Origin: a virus
Length of the DNA stretch: 37,868 nt
Reading direction: 5' to 3' (one strand)
Virus record (IMG/VR): IMGVR_UViG_3300023176_002709
Span: 1-37,868 of that record
Under the pieces are notes generated by a model. The model saw only the letters and a list, made by a program, of their open reading frames with translations, was not told the origin of the DNA and did not search any database. This document shows positions 29,657-35,625 of the stretch, one piece after another (the first letter of the stretch is position 1; the number at the start of each line of letters is the position of its first letter). The position numbers were made by a program, and so were the translations under genes.

Positions 29657-31582
29657 TTATTTCCTCTCTAATGCTCCGTTAGAATAACTTGAAGTATAGT
29701 AATCTCGTGTAAAGGTGACTCCAGAAATATCCTCACCAGATGCGATTACATCTTTTACCATATTTATTGTACTATTCGAAACATCAAAACTCAGATACAA
29801 ATCTTTCAAACCAACTACATCATTTGAATCTGGGAATGCCTGAATTTCAATAATATTATTATCAGCAACTGTAGATGCGATATTAACCGTATTGACCAAG
29901 ATTTCACCTTTGGTATAATCAACAGTTCCTACACTCTTTAAGACAACCTGAAGTTGGTCTTTTTCGTTTCTCTTGAATACTGAAAGAACACCCTTTCCAC
30001 TTCCATCAAGATTACCATCAGCATTCTTGTTTGGAACATCAGTGAAGTAAACAGTGTCATTTGAACCTGTAATTGTAAATCCAGTGCTCTTAATATTATA
30101 ACCAGCAGGATTAATATGGAAACGATTTCCAAAGCAAAGTTCATACTGAGCAAACTGGTTAACCAGAACCTTCATATCTCTTCTAATTCTAACTTTCGTA
30201 ATGTTAGAAGTGATAGCATTATCAACTCTATCAATTAACTGAAGAACCTTACTGTACTTAAATCTTCCACCAAAACGATTCATATCAACATCTCTTGCAT
30301 AAATGCTAAGAGAATTAATGATATTTGTTCTCAAATCACTTGCGTTCGAAATACGGGAACTATTGTAGTAAATCGCAGAATCAATCTCAACATAAAGAAT
30401 TTTAAGATCAACAATTTTCTGATTGATTCCGGCAATGGAGTATTGCTTAATGTTATTCAGAATGTTTTGCTTATCGAAGTCGGAAATATATGTTCCGTTC
30501 TTTGGTTTAATACTAATTTGAACGGTTCCATATTGTGGTGGAGATAACTCTTCCCCACCAACAACAGAAACAGACTCTGTATTAGGATAGATTGACTGTA
30601 TAATCGCTTCGTAGTCCCTTGAGGTGACTGCTCTATACTGTGCTGCGTAGAGTCTAGGGGCAAAGTACTTGACTGAGGAAACACTCTCTATATCGCCGCC
30701 ATTCATTGCCTTCTGAATGGTTGTCACGGGGACAGATGCTGAAGGAATGACTCTAATATCACTCTGATCAACAAAGTTTCCTTGGAAATCAAAAGCAGAA
30801 GGTCCATTTCCTGCCTCACCATCAGTCACAATATAACGAACGGTGATGACAGAATTATTTTCTAACTGCTTACCAAAGTAACCATCACCAAACAGGAGTT
30901 CGTATCTTTCATCCTGAACTTCCTGAATCAAATAAATCTCTGAATTCTTATTCAGATTTAAGATATTATCAACTAACTTATACTCTCTTCCAAGTCCAGT
31001 ATCGTTTATACCCTTGACATAAACACGAATTGTAGAAGAATCAATGTTTGGATTATCAAGAATGAATCTCTGGTCAGATAAGTTATTAACTAAGAACTGT
31101 CTGACAAGAAGTGAACCTTGATAGATTTCAATTGGATTATCTGCTGTTCCAAATTGTGCTACACCTGAGCGAACAAGTGCAGTAACGTCTTCTGGAATTG
31201 AGAAGCGATATGACGTATTATCGAACGATCCTACACATACCAGACCCGCTCTAAGGGTGATGAAATCACTTGCAGTAGTGGTAGGGACACCAAAGGTTAC
31301 GTATGCCTTAGCGGCACTCCTGGAGCGTGGTACGTAACCAATGTTTCTTGCCAAAGAAACAACATTTTCCCTAACTGTTGCTGAATCTAAGAACGATTCA
31401 TTGACAACTAGGTTGGCATTGAAAGAGTTAATATACGTATTATACGCAAGAGTATCGATTAAGACAGAGAAATTAGATCCTTCAAAGTCAAAATCCGTAA
31501 AATTTGAATTTGTACGGAGATATGACTTAATCTCTGCCTTAATTTGATCGAAATCTAGGTTAGTAAATTGAGTAAAAGGCAT
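29657..31582 (-). CDS. 6: gp6-like baseplate wedge protein
   Basis: At 641 aa this equals T4 gp6 (660 aa) in length and aligns along its whole span. The N-terminal block FTDFDFEGSNFSVLIDTLAY, then NTYINSFNANLVVNESFLDS, RNIGYVP and SRSAAKAYV, matches T4 (FLDYDFEGSRLNVLCDLLAYNT, YESFM, DNGYLPTSKSAAQ). The central AVTSRDYEAIIQSIYPN and VQISIKPKNGTYIS match the T4 ATDYDTF and FIAAKPKSGLYLT stretches. gp6 is a baseplate J-type protein that forms the continuous ring holding six wedges together and drives the hexagon-to-star change. It begins three bases after gp25 and ends three bases before gp7. Confidence 0.96.
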   Translation of the reverse strand: MPFTQFTNLDFDQIKAEIKSYLRTNSNFTDFDFEGSNFSVLIDTLAYNTYINSFNANLVVNESFLDSATVRENVVSLARNIGYVPRSRSAAKAYVTFGVPTTTASDFITLRAGLVCVGSFDNTSYRFSIPEDVTALVRSGVAQFGTADNPIEIYQGSLLVRQFLVNNLSDQRFILDNPNIDSSTIRVYVKGINDTGLGREYKLVDNILNLNKNSEIYLIQEVQDERYELLFGDGYFGKQLENNSVITVRYIVTDGEAGNGPSAFDFQGNFVDQSDIRVIPSASVPVTTIQKAMNGGDIESVSSVKYFAPRLYAAQYRAVTSRDYEAIIQSIYPNTESVSVVGGEELSPPQYGTVQISIKPKNGTYISDFDKQNILNNIKQYSIAGINQKIVDLKILYVEIDSAIYYNSSRISNASDLRTNIINSLSIYARDVDMNRFGGRFKYSKVLQLIDRVDNAITSNITKVRIRRDMKVLVNQFAQYELCFGNRFHINPAGYNIKSTGFTITGSNDTVYFTDVPNKNADGNLDGSGKGVLSVFKRNEKDQLQVVLKSVGTVDYTKGEILVNTVNIASTVADNNIIEIQAFPDSNDVVGLKDLYLSFDVSNSTINMVKDVIASGEDISGVTFTRDYYTSSYSNGALERK

Positions 31583-31585
31583 TGT

Positions 31586-31987
31586 TTATCGTGTTGCCTC
31601 TAATAAGAACGAAAATTGCTGTGTCGGAATCTGTTGTCCAACAATATCGAAGATAATATTGACATCAAAACTGTTTTCATCAGGTCTTGGATCGACCTGA
31701 ACCCTCAAATTTGCCACTCTATCTTCATAAAAATTGACTGTATTACGAATTTGGTCTTCAATTACAGTCGCAGTACCATAATCGACGAATTCAAACAAAC
31801 TTTTACGAATATTAGTCCCTAAAGTTGAGTTAAAAAACCGCTCTGTAGGGATAGTTTCAACTAAATTTCGTACTGCTCTCTTAATCGCACGCTCATTTGT
31901 CAAGACAGGAAGGTCTTTTGTCACAGGATGTGGGTCAAAAGAGAAACTAATATCCTTAAATGCTTTTGAAGTCCTCTGAACTGCCAT
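31586..31987 (-). CDS. 25: gp25-like baseplate wedge protein
   Basis: The 133-aa product belongs to the GPW/gp25 family and is nearly the same length as T4 gp25 (132 aa). It shows the family layout: a short N-terminal strand segment (SFDPHPVTKDL), the helix ERAIKRAVRNLVETIPTERF with FNSTLGTNIRKSLFE (T4 SIKNSLLGIITTRKGSRPFD, then FGCDLSDQLFEN), and the strands NFYEDRVANLRVQVDPRPDE. gp25 is a sheath-like wedge core protein that nucleates sheath assembly. It is the first gene after a late promoter (32011-32018) and is followed by gp6 after three bases, as expected for a wedge operon. Confidence 0.95.
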   Translation of the reverse strand: MAVQRTSKAFKDISFSFDPHPVTKDLPVLTNERAIKRAVRNLVETIPTERFFNSTLGTNIRKSLFEFVDYGTATVIEDQIRNTVNFYEDRVANLRVQVDPRPDENSFDVNIIFDIVGQQIPTQQFSFLLEATR

Positions 31988-32010
31988 TGAAAGGGTACTT
32001 TTCGTTCAAT

Positions 32011-32018
32011 TATTTATA
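32011..32018 (-). promoter_or_regulatory. T4-type late promoter TATAAATA before gp25
   Basis: An exact TATAAATA on the minus strand lies in the 34-base gap between the 95-aa gene and gp25, 23 bases before the gp25 ATG. It is the likely start of the gp25-6-7 wedge transcript. Confidence 0.75.
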
Positions 32019-32021
32019 GCA

Positions 32022-32309
32022 CTACCCAGAAATCTTGCCATAATAAGGTTCTGTACCATAATCCCAGTCATCATAATCATCATCATTACGAATTTTTTCG
32101 TGAATTTCATTCTGATGACTAAAATCATGCTTTTTAGGCGTCAAATCATCATTTGCAATCTCACGAAGCATCTTCTGATGCTGATCATTTGCTAAATTAT
32201 CTAAAAAATCATTCTTTGGTGTCATTGATCCATAATCCGAAACAAGTTTTGTGGTTCCCCACATCTCATACATGTAGTCAGAATTTCTATCGACAGGTGA
32301 TTGTCCCAT
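32022..32309 (-). CDS. Hypothetical 95-aa protein upstream of gp25
   Basis: I do not recognise this protein. It begins MGQSPVDRNSDYMYEMWGTT and ends in a Tyr/Asp/Gly-rich acidic tail (DDYDDWDYGTEPYYGKIS). The middle (DNLANDQHQKMLREIANDDL) reads as a helix. There are no cysteines, signal peptide or membrane segments. A good Shine-Dalgarno (AGGAG) lies five bases before the ATG and a late-promoter variant (GATAAATA) lies about 60 bases upstream, which suggests a late structural or assembly protein. It precedes gp25, the first wedge gene. Confidence 0.8.
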   Translation of the reverse strand: MGQSPVDRNSDYMYEMWGTTKLVSDYGSMTPKNDFLDNLANDQHQKMLREIANDDLTPKKHDFSHQNEIHEKIRNDDDYDDWDYGTEPYYGKISG

Positions 32310-32368
32310 TTTGCTCCTGATTTACTGCGAAATCAGAACTTTTAGAGGGGTTGCTATCCCTTAAGCGT

Positions 32369-32376
32369 ATTTATCG
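32369..32376 (-). promoter_or_regulatory. Late-promoter variant GATAAATA
   Basis: The minus strand reads GATAAATA, seven of eight bases of the T4 late octamer and within the NATAAATA form proposed for cyanophages. It sits between the intrinsic terminator at 32381-32402 and the 95-aa gene, about 60 bases before its ATG, and may open the late transcription unit. Confidence 0.5.
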
Positions 32377-32380
32377 GCAT

Positions 32381-32402
32381 AAAAAAAGGGGCACGTGCCC
32401 CC
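32381..32402 (-). terminator. Intrinsic terminator after the small basic gene
   Basis: On the minus strand the perfect palindrome GGGGCACGTGCCCC is followed by seven Ts, six bases after the stop of the 49-aa gene. This is a textbook Rho-independent terminator. It ends the glycosyltransferase/small-gene transcript and insulates it from the late structural operon. Confidence 0.9.
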
Positions 32403-32407
32403 TACAC

Positions 32408-32557
32408 TTAACCTTTACCTTGCCCCCGATAGGGTTTACGTGCTTTATTGCGAGAAGACGCGGCATACTTCGTACCACCCCCAGCTCCTTGACGAGACTT
32501 TTTAGGAGGTCCAGGAATATAAGAGCTCTTATTCAGACCGACTTTTGCTTTTGCCAT
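32408..32557 (-). CDS. Small very basic protein, 49 aa
   Basis: The frame runs from ATG at 32557 to TAA at 32410-32408. It encodes MAKAKVGLNKSSYIPGPPKK, then SRQGAGGGTKYAASS and RNKARKPYRGQGKG. It has about 14 Lys/Arg and no acidic residues, so it could bind nucleic acid or be a flexible RNA- or DNA-associated peptide. Small basic genes of this kind are common in T4-like cyanophages. It starts two bases after the stop of the 54-aa gene and ends just before a strong terminator, so it is the last gene of that transcript. Confidence 0.75.
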   Translation of the reverse strand: MAKAKVGLNKSSYIPGPPKKSRQGAGGGTKYAASSRNKARKPYRGQGKG

Positions 32558-32559
32558 AA

Positions 32560-32724
32560 TTAATTTACCTTAATAACCTTAGTTTCAATATTCGAGGGGT
32601 TTGGAGAACCTTTCTGATAAAACTCTATCGAAAGGTCCTCCATAATATCGAAGTATTCCTCTTCTGTCAAGTTCTTGAAGAGAACTTTTCCTTTATGGAA
32701 AATTGTATACTTCTCTGTAGACAT
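32560..32724 (-). CDS. Hypothetical 54-aa protein coupled to the glycosyltransferase gene
   Basis: The frame runs from ATG at 32724 to TAA at 32562-32560. It encodes MSTEKYTIFHKGKVLFKNLT, then EEEYFDIMEDLSIEFYQKGS. The layout (a short strand pair, a Leu-Thr-Glu-Glu-Glu-Tyr helix, then a polar tail) is common in small cyanophage proteins of unknown role. Its ATG shares one base with the TGA of the glycosyltransferase-like gene (TGATG), so the two are translationally coupled. No catalytic residues are seen. Confidence 0.75.
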   Translation of the reverse strand: MSTEKYTIFHKGKVLFKNLTEEEYFDIMEDLSIEFYQKGSPNPSNIETKVIKVN

Positions 32725-33479
32725 CAGATCACTCTTGTCTTTTCGTGTCCAACGCGAACGCGAGGATCACACCAAATCTCAAAACCTGCTTCCTTTGCAT
32801 CCAGACAGAATGATACATCCTCTCCACACATATCTTGAACCTCACCAGATTCAAAGACTTGCATCTTCGGAGCAAACCAAGGATACTTCATATCATCATG
32901 CTCAAATACACCATTCTTAATTAACAACCATCCAAAACCAGTGTAGTCAACAGTAAATGGCTTCCGACGCTTACTGATACTCTCTCCAGTCTCATGATTC
33001 ATTACACCACCATTGTTACGGAAATCATCTTCCTCTAACCAGTGTGCAACCGAGGTCGTCTGTCCATCCTCTGTCATATACCAACCTGCTGCAATATCCT
33101 TATCCATAAGGATTAACTGATAAAACTTCTCAGTGTTGAAAACAATATCACTATCAATCCACAATTGATAATCATACTTCAACTTGCCATCCCATGGTTT
33201 CTGATCAGGTCCTCTCAGAACATTTGCTCCAAGACACTTACAACGTGCAAAGTTCACCATTGAACTATAGTCCTGTGAAATCTGAATGCTCGCCCCAGAC
33301 TGTACAAGGTCAAAACACAGTTGTACAAAATTCTTTAAAAATGTGTAAGATACTCCGCGCCCTGGAAGACAAAATACAATAGTCTTCCCTCGAACCATTT
33401 CTCTTGCTAGATCAAAATCCCACTCCGCATCTTTCTTTACCACGGGGGTTTTTGCCTTTACTGTAAATCCTTTCGTCAT
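32724..33479 (-). CDS. GT-A fold glycosyltransferase-like protein
   Basis: The 251-aa product has the layout of a phage GT-A glycosyltransferase. After a Rossmann-like strand (KTIVFCLPGRGVSYTFLKNF) comes NFARCKCLGANV, then the acidic metal-binding motif YDYQLWIDSDIVFN with D109-S-D111. C-terminal elements are FTVDYTGFGWLLIKNGVF, GEDVSFCLDAKEAGFEIWCD (an ED-type catalytic segment) and a final VRVGHEK, where a His often completes the metal site. The donor and acceptor cannot be inferred; phage enzymes of this type may modify host surface sugars, virion proteins or DNA bases. A near-perfect sigma-70 promoter lies 39 bases upstream, so it is probably expressed early. It is coupled to the 54-aa gene by a one-base overlap. 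Confidence 0.8.
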   Translation of the reverse strand: MTKGFTVKAKTPVVKKDAEWDFDLAREMVRGKTIVFCLPGRGVSYTFLKNFVQLCFDLVQSGASIQISQDYSSMVNFARCKCLGANVLRGPDQKPWDGKLKYDYQLWIDSDIVFNTEKFYQLILMDKDIAAGWYMTEDGQTTSVAHWLEEDDFRNNGGVMNHETGESISKRRKPFTVDYTGFGWLLIKNGVFEHDDMKYPWFAPKMQVFESGEVQDMCGEDVSFCLDAKEAGFEIWCDPRVRVGHEKTRVI

Positions 33480-33518
33480 AACTTAAGTCAACTTTGAATT
33501 TGAATCGATTCATTCAGA

Positions 33519-33547
33519 ATCATAACGCATTATCTATACGATGTCAA
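33519..33547 (-). promoter_or_regulatory. Sigma-70 promoter for the glycosyltransferase gene
   Basis: The minus strand has TTGACA (33547-33542), a 17-base spacer and TATGAT (33524-33519), 39 bases before the ATG at 33479. The -35 is perfect, the -10 matches five of six, and the spacing is ideal. It should be read by unmodified host RNA polymerase, which suggests early expression. Confidence 0.8.
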
Positions 33548-33550
33548 TAT

Positions 33551-33748
33551 CTAGTCCTTACGAACCTCTGTAATTATAATACAGTTTCCTTCGACTTCCA
33601 TATTAACCTCAGTGCCCTCATACCACCCATAATCATTCAGTATCCACTCAGGGATAGTCACATAATACTCCCCAGTTATTGGATCGACCTCTACAGTCGT
33701 TATATTTTCTCCGGGATTTTTTTGCATTTCGTGTAATTGTGTTTCCAT
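33551..33748 (-). CDS. AbrB/MazE-like small DNA-binding protein
   Basis: The 65-aa sequence contains DPITGEYYVTIPEWILNDYG, then WYEGTEVNMEVEGNCIIITE, matching the swapped-hairpin AbrB/SpoVT/MazE pattern: (I/V)T-I-P, a short helix, G-x-x-x-x-V, and a final I-I-I-T-E strand. Proteins of this fold are transition-state regulators or antitoxins. No toxin-like ORF is adjacent on either side, so a free-standing phage transcription regulator is more likely. It lies 71 bases upstream of the glycosyltransferase gene, whose promoter starts just after its stop. Its own promoter is unclear; several A/T-rich TATA-like boxes lie in 33749-33800. Confidence 0.7.
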   Translation of the reverse strand: METQLHEMQKNPGENITTVEVDPITGEYYVTIPEWILNDYGWYEGTEVNMEVEGNCIIITEVRKD

Positions 33749-33935
33749 TTTTGTTTTATATAGAAAAACTTAGAGTTCTATAAAGAGCTGGCAAAAGCAA
33801 GACTTTATAGCTTACAGGGACCCATGGGTTTTATATACGGGGGGCTTATAAACCGCCACACGCGCCCACGGGGCGGCGGCACCCCGACGGGGGCACTGCC
33901 TACCACGAACCCAGGAGACTGTCAACCCCTACCCA
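33749..33935. other. Spacer with GC-rich hairpins and TATA-like boxes, no gene
   Basis: I find no credible gene here. The high-coordinate half is very GC-rich and forms two adjacent hairpins: CGCCC-acg-GGGCG (about 33864-33876) and CCCC-gac-GGGG (about 33882-33892). These could end the transcript of the 61-aa gene. The low-coordinate half is AT-rich, with minus-strand TATAAA, TATAGA and TATATAA boxes ahead of the AbrB-like gene. The base composition of the window switches here. Confidence 0.5.
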
Positions 33936-34121
33936 CTACTCAAAGCAGGGGATAGCGGCGACTGCCTCATCGTGCCACAACTCAGCGAACTGCCCCGCGA
34001 TGGCAAAGGCACTGACGCCCAGTTGAGGTTGCAGACGCGACCCCATGGGGGTGTCGTCGTTGCGGCGACCAGTCCAAACGATGCGACGGGTCTGGAGGTC
34101 GGAGGACATGGAGAGGATCAT
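33936..34121 (-). CDS. Hypothetical 61-aa protein
   Basis: The frame starts MILSMSSDLQTRRIVWTGRR, continues NDDTPMGSRLQPQLGVSAFA and ends with IAGQFAELWHDEAVAAIPCF plus Glu. I do not recognise it. Codon use is GC-rich like its neighbours. Support comes from the consistent gene spacing and from a TACAAT -10-like box (34150-34145) 23 bases before the ATG, as in the neighbouring cassettes, although it lacks their conserved leader. An internal ATG at 34109 is an alternative start. No domains are visible. Confidence 0.6.
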   Translation of the reverse strand: MILSMSSDLQTRRIVWTGRRNDDTPMGSRLQPQLGVSAFAIAGQFAELWHDEAVAAIPCFE

Positions 34122-34144
34122 CGGAGTGCCTTGCGGTTAGGAGT

Positions 34145-34150
34145 ATTGTA
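34145..34150 (-). promoter_or_regulatory. -10-like box TACAAT before the 61-aa gene
   Basis: TACAAT lies on the minus strand seven bases after the stop of the 104-aa gene and 23 bases before the next ATG. I see no convincing -35 and no CAGTTCAAAC leader, so this is weaker than the other cassette promoters. Confidence 0.4.
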
Positions 34151-34157
34151 GCACGAA

Positions 34158-34472
34158 TCAGGCGAGGCGCATCCCTGAGAAGAACGGGATAGGTGCGCCG
34201 TCGTACTGAACGAACCATGAGAAGTCTTTAGAGAAGACCCGCTCCCCTTCCATACCAAAGGCGCTCAGGATGGCATTGAGGCGGGATTTCGTGGTCTTAG
34301 ACTGCCACCCACCGTCGAACAGTTCGATCCAGGTCTCACCGATACGGGCGATCAGGTTGCCGTGCAGGTAGACATCAGAAACGTTGGAGCAGGTCACCAC
34401 CTCAGTATTGGTGGATTTCCAGTCGCGGTCACCCTTGATAGCGGCGATCATTTCCTGTTCAATCTTACGCAT
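34158..34472 (-). CDS. Conserved phage hypothetical protein, 104 aa
   Basis: The protein starts MRKIEQEMIAAIKGDRDWKS, continues TNTEVVT...VYLHGNLIARIG and TWIELFDGGWQSKTTKSRLN, and ends FVQYDGAPIPFFSGMRLA. I know this pattern (N-terminal helix, VYLHGN, LFDGGWxTxTTKSRLNA, C-terminal GMRLA) from many cyanophage and other phage genomes, where it has no assigned role. It is a compact mixed alpha/beta protein with no catalytic motif that I can identify. It is preceded by a cassette promoter and leader (34487-34514), and the promoter overlaps the stop of the upstream gene. Confidence 0.85.
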   Translation of the reverse strand: MRKIEQEMIAAIKGDRDWKSTNTEVVTCSNVSDVYLHGNLIARIGETWIELFDGGWQSKTTKSRLNAILSAFGMEGERVFSKDFSWFVQYDGAPIPFFSGMRLA

Positions 34473-34486
34473 GATGCTTTGGGGTT

Positions 34487-34514
34487 GTTTGAACTGAGAT
34501 TAGTATAAGGGGTC
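34487..34514 (-). promoter_or_regulatory. Cassette promoter/leader for the 104-aa gene
   Basis: The minus strand has TGACCCCT, TATACT (-10, 34507-34502), then CTCAGTTCAAAC and no Shine-Dalgarno before the ATG 29 bases on. The TGA at the upstream edge is the stop codon of the preceding 60-aa gene. Confidence 0.7.
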
Positions 34515-34695
34515 AGGCAGCGATCAGCGAACCCATTGTGACGGTTTGCAGTTTGACCTCAACCCAGTCGTAGTTGCAGTCTTCCTTCATGCGGATAGCA
34601 CATGCCTCAGCAGTGGACTTGCAATCGAACAGGGCAGGACCAGCAGAGTCTGCACCCTCATAATCCCAACCACCAAAAACGACGTAGACTTGCAT
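34513..34695 (-). CDS. DUF7336-like small protein, 60 aa
   Basis: I set the start at MQVYVVFGGWDYEGADSAGP (ATG at 34695) because the cassette leader ends just before it; the longer open frame upstream crosses the promoter. The VYVVFGGWDYEG start, a FDCKSTAEACA helix and a final YDWVEVKLQTV strand fit small phage proteins of the DUF7336 type, a one-domain beta-alpha-beta fold with no known activity. Its TGA stop is contributed by the promoter of the next gene. Confidence 0.75.
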   Translation of the reverse strand: MQVYVVFGGWDYEGADSAGPALFDCKSTAEACAIRMKEDCNYDWVEVKLQTVTMGSLIAA

Positions 34696-34702
34696 TGTTT
34701 TG

Positions 34703-34730
34703 TTTGAACTGAAGTCAGTATAAGGGGTCA
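34703..34730 (-). promoter_or_regulatory. Cassette promoter/leader for the DUF7336-like gene
   Basis: TGACCCCT, TATACT (-10, 34722-34717), TGACTTCAGTTCAAAC, then the ATG 21 bases after the -10. The TGA is the stop codon of the upstream membrane-peptide gene. Confidence 0.7.
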
Positions 34731-34844
34731 GCGGGCGATGAGGTCGCCAGTGGTGTGCAGTAGGTCTGCTGTCACAAGGCGGACGGGGCGGATTGGTTCC
34801 CATAGTAGGTAGAGCAATCCAGCACCGATCAGTAGTTTGAGCAT
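34728..34844 (-). CDS. Small single-pass membrane protein, 38 aa
   Basis: The reading MLKLLIGAGLLYLLWEPIRP, then VRLVTADLLHTTGDLIAR, has a hydrophobic N-terminal segment of about 13 residues (LLIGAGLLYLLW) followed by a basic/amphipathic tail. This fits a tiny inner-membrane protein of the kind common in cyanophages. The start could instead be the ATG at 34892, which overlaps the upstream stop (TGATG) and would give 54 aa. I favour 34844 because TGACTTC precedes it, as in the other leaders. Function unknown; membrane-associated host takeover is possible. Confidence 0.6.
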   Translation of the reverse strand: MLKLLIGAGLLYLLWEPIRPVRLVTADLLHTTGDLIAR

Positions 34845-34891
34845 GGTAGAACGATGGAAGTCAGCAGAACGTGAGCGGGTGAGTGCTTTCA

Positions 34892-35077
34892 TCAGTGGCG
34901 GTCGGAAATATTCCAGGTGCCATAGGTTCCCTGAGGGCGGGTTGCTTCCCACTTAGCGAACCATGCCTGCTCATCAGCAGCGGCAGCGTCACGGATTGCC
35001 TGGCGACGCTTGTTCTCAGCGATAACGGAGGCGGTGTAGTCTGCCATGATGGCGTTGAGGTCGGGTGTTTTGTTCAT
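34892..35077 (-). CDS. Hypothetical 61-aa helical protein
   Basis: I start at MNKTPDLNAIMADYTASVIA (ATG at 35077). The rest, ENKRRQAIRDAAAADEQAWF and AKWEATRPQGTYGTWNISDR, reads as a long charged helix and a polar tail. I do not recognise it. An upstream ATG at 35143 gives an unlikely Cys/Pro/His-rich extension. A weak TTGCAA, 17-base spacer and CATCAT lie so close to the ATG that the transcript could be nearly leaderless; this is tentative. Its TGA overlaps an ATG that may start the next gene. Confidence 0.6.
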   Translation of the reverse strand: MNKTPDLNAIMADYTASVIAENKRRQAIRDAAAADEQAWFAKWEATRPQGTYGTWNISDRH

Positions 35078-35192
35078 ACAGGTATGATGGCACGGATTCG
35101 GGGCAATTGCAAGAGGTAGTGGACAGTCTGAAAAGTGGCACAAGGTGGTCGCTTATGGGTTGCCGCGGCCCTATAGTAAGGTCACAAGCGAA

Positions 35193-35244
35193 GGAGGGGC
35201 GGGGTAGCCCTGATGATGAAAACCATCGCCACGCCCCCTGCCTT
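35193..35244 (-). ncRNA. Candidate structured RNA element, copy 1
   Basis: A 52-nt stretch is about three-quarters identical to 37197-37249. On the minus strand both copies begin AAGGCAGG and share TGGCGATG, TACCCC and a final CTCC. A helix GGGGCG/CGCCCC (35196-35201 with 35232-35237) is replaced in copy 2 by CGGTGG/CCACCG, so pairing is kept while the bases change. A weak -10 (AATAAC) sits six bases before AAGG. I cannot match it to a named RNA family. It could be an sRNA or a leader element. Confidence 0.5.
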
Positions 35245-35279
35245 GAAATAGTTATTTCAATTTTGTAACGTTTCCGATG

Positions 35280-35322
35280 AGGGCGGGACGGTGTGCTAGG
35301 ATGAAGGTAGAGCCCTGCCTAC
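35280..35322 (-). other. Possible degenerate third copy of the structured element
   Basis: The minus strand has AGGCAGGGC, TTCATC and GCCCTC in the same order as the two better copies, with a possible AGGGC/GCCCT stem. It is shorter and much less alike. Apart from this and copy 1, I see no gene in 35078-35335. Confidence 0.25.
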
Positions 35323-35335
35323 ATTACGGATTGTC

Positions 35336-35359
35336 AAAAAAAGGGGGGATTGCTCCCCC
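35336..35359 (-). terminator. Intrinsic terminator after the 58-aa gene
   Basis: On the minus strand, GGGGGA-gcaa-TCCCCC is followed by seven Ts, eight bases after the stop of the 58-aa gene. It is a clear Rho-independent terminator. Confidence 0.88.
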
Positions 35360-35367
35360 GTATGGTA

Positions 35368-35544
35368 TCAGACCAGGAAGGTGGTAGGGTCGCCGTAGTC
35401 TCCGACGATGTTGCCGAAGGCGTCACGGATCTCAGCGTAACCGAACTCCTCAGACAGGTCCAGGCAGAGCATCATGGCACGGTCCAGGTCCGTGGTAGTG
35501 TCGTTCTCCTCAGGAGCAGAGGGGCAGATGATGTCGTAAGTCAT
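35368..35544 (-). CDS. Acidic hypothetical protein, 58 aa
   Basis: The start at 35544 (MTYDIICPSAPEENDTTTDL) follows the conserved leader; a longer open frame would cross the promoter. The protein continues DRAMMLCLDLSEEFGYAEIR and DAFGNIVGDYGDPTTFLV. The YAEIRDxFGNxVGxY ending is shared by small phage proteins of unknown function. It is acidic, with no membrane segment. It forms a complete single-gene unit, with its own promoter (35555-35580) and an intrinsic terminator (35336-35359). Confidence 0.75.
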   Translation of the reverse strand: MTYDIICPSAPEENDTTTDLDRAMMLCLDLSEEFGYAEIRDAFGNIVGDYGDPTTFLV

Positions 35545-35554
35545 GGGTTTGTTT

Positions 35555-35580
35555 GTTTGAACTGAAGTCATTATAAGGGG
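35555..35580 (-). promoter_or_regulatory. Cassette promoter/leader with consensus TATAAT
   Basis: The minus strand has CCCCT, TATAAT (35575-35570), then GACTTCAGTTCAAAC and an A/C-only leader to the ATG, 25 bases after the -10. It is the best -10 of the set. No TTGACA-like -35 is visible at 17 bases. Confidence 0.75.
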
Positions 35581-35586
35581 CAAAGG

Positions 35587-35604
35587 GGAGGGTCGGATCC
35601 CTCC
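35587..35604 (-). terminator. Hairpin after the MutH-like gene
   Basis: GGAGGG and CCCTCC pair around a six-base loop between the stop of the MutH-like gene and the next cassette promoter. There is no T-run, so termination is inferred from position and GC content. Confidence 0.5.
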
Positions 35605-35625
35605 GCTGTGCCACTTAGTTTGGTG

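Noticed and set aside
33551-33748. A toxin-antitoxin module based on the MazE/AbrB-like protein
   Set aside because: No adjacent frame looks like a MazF-, VapC- or other toxin. The neighbours are a glycosyltransferase-like gene and a gene-free spacer.
35193-35244. CTGATGA...GAAA on the plus strand resembling a hammerhead ribozyme core
   Set aside because: There is no stem II between the two motifs and copy 2 lacks them, so the resemblance is chance.
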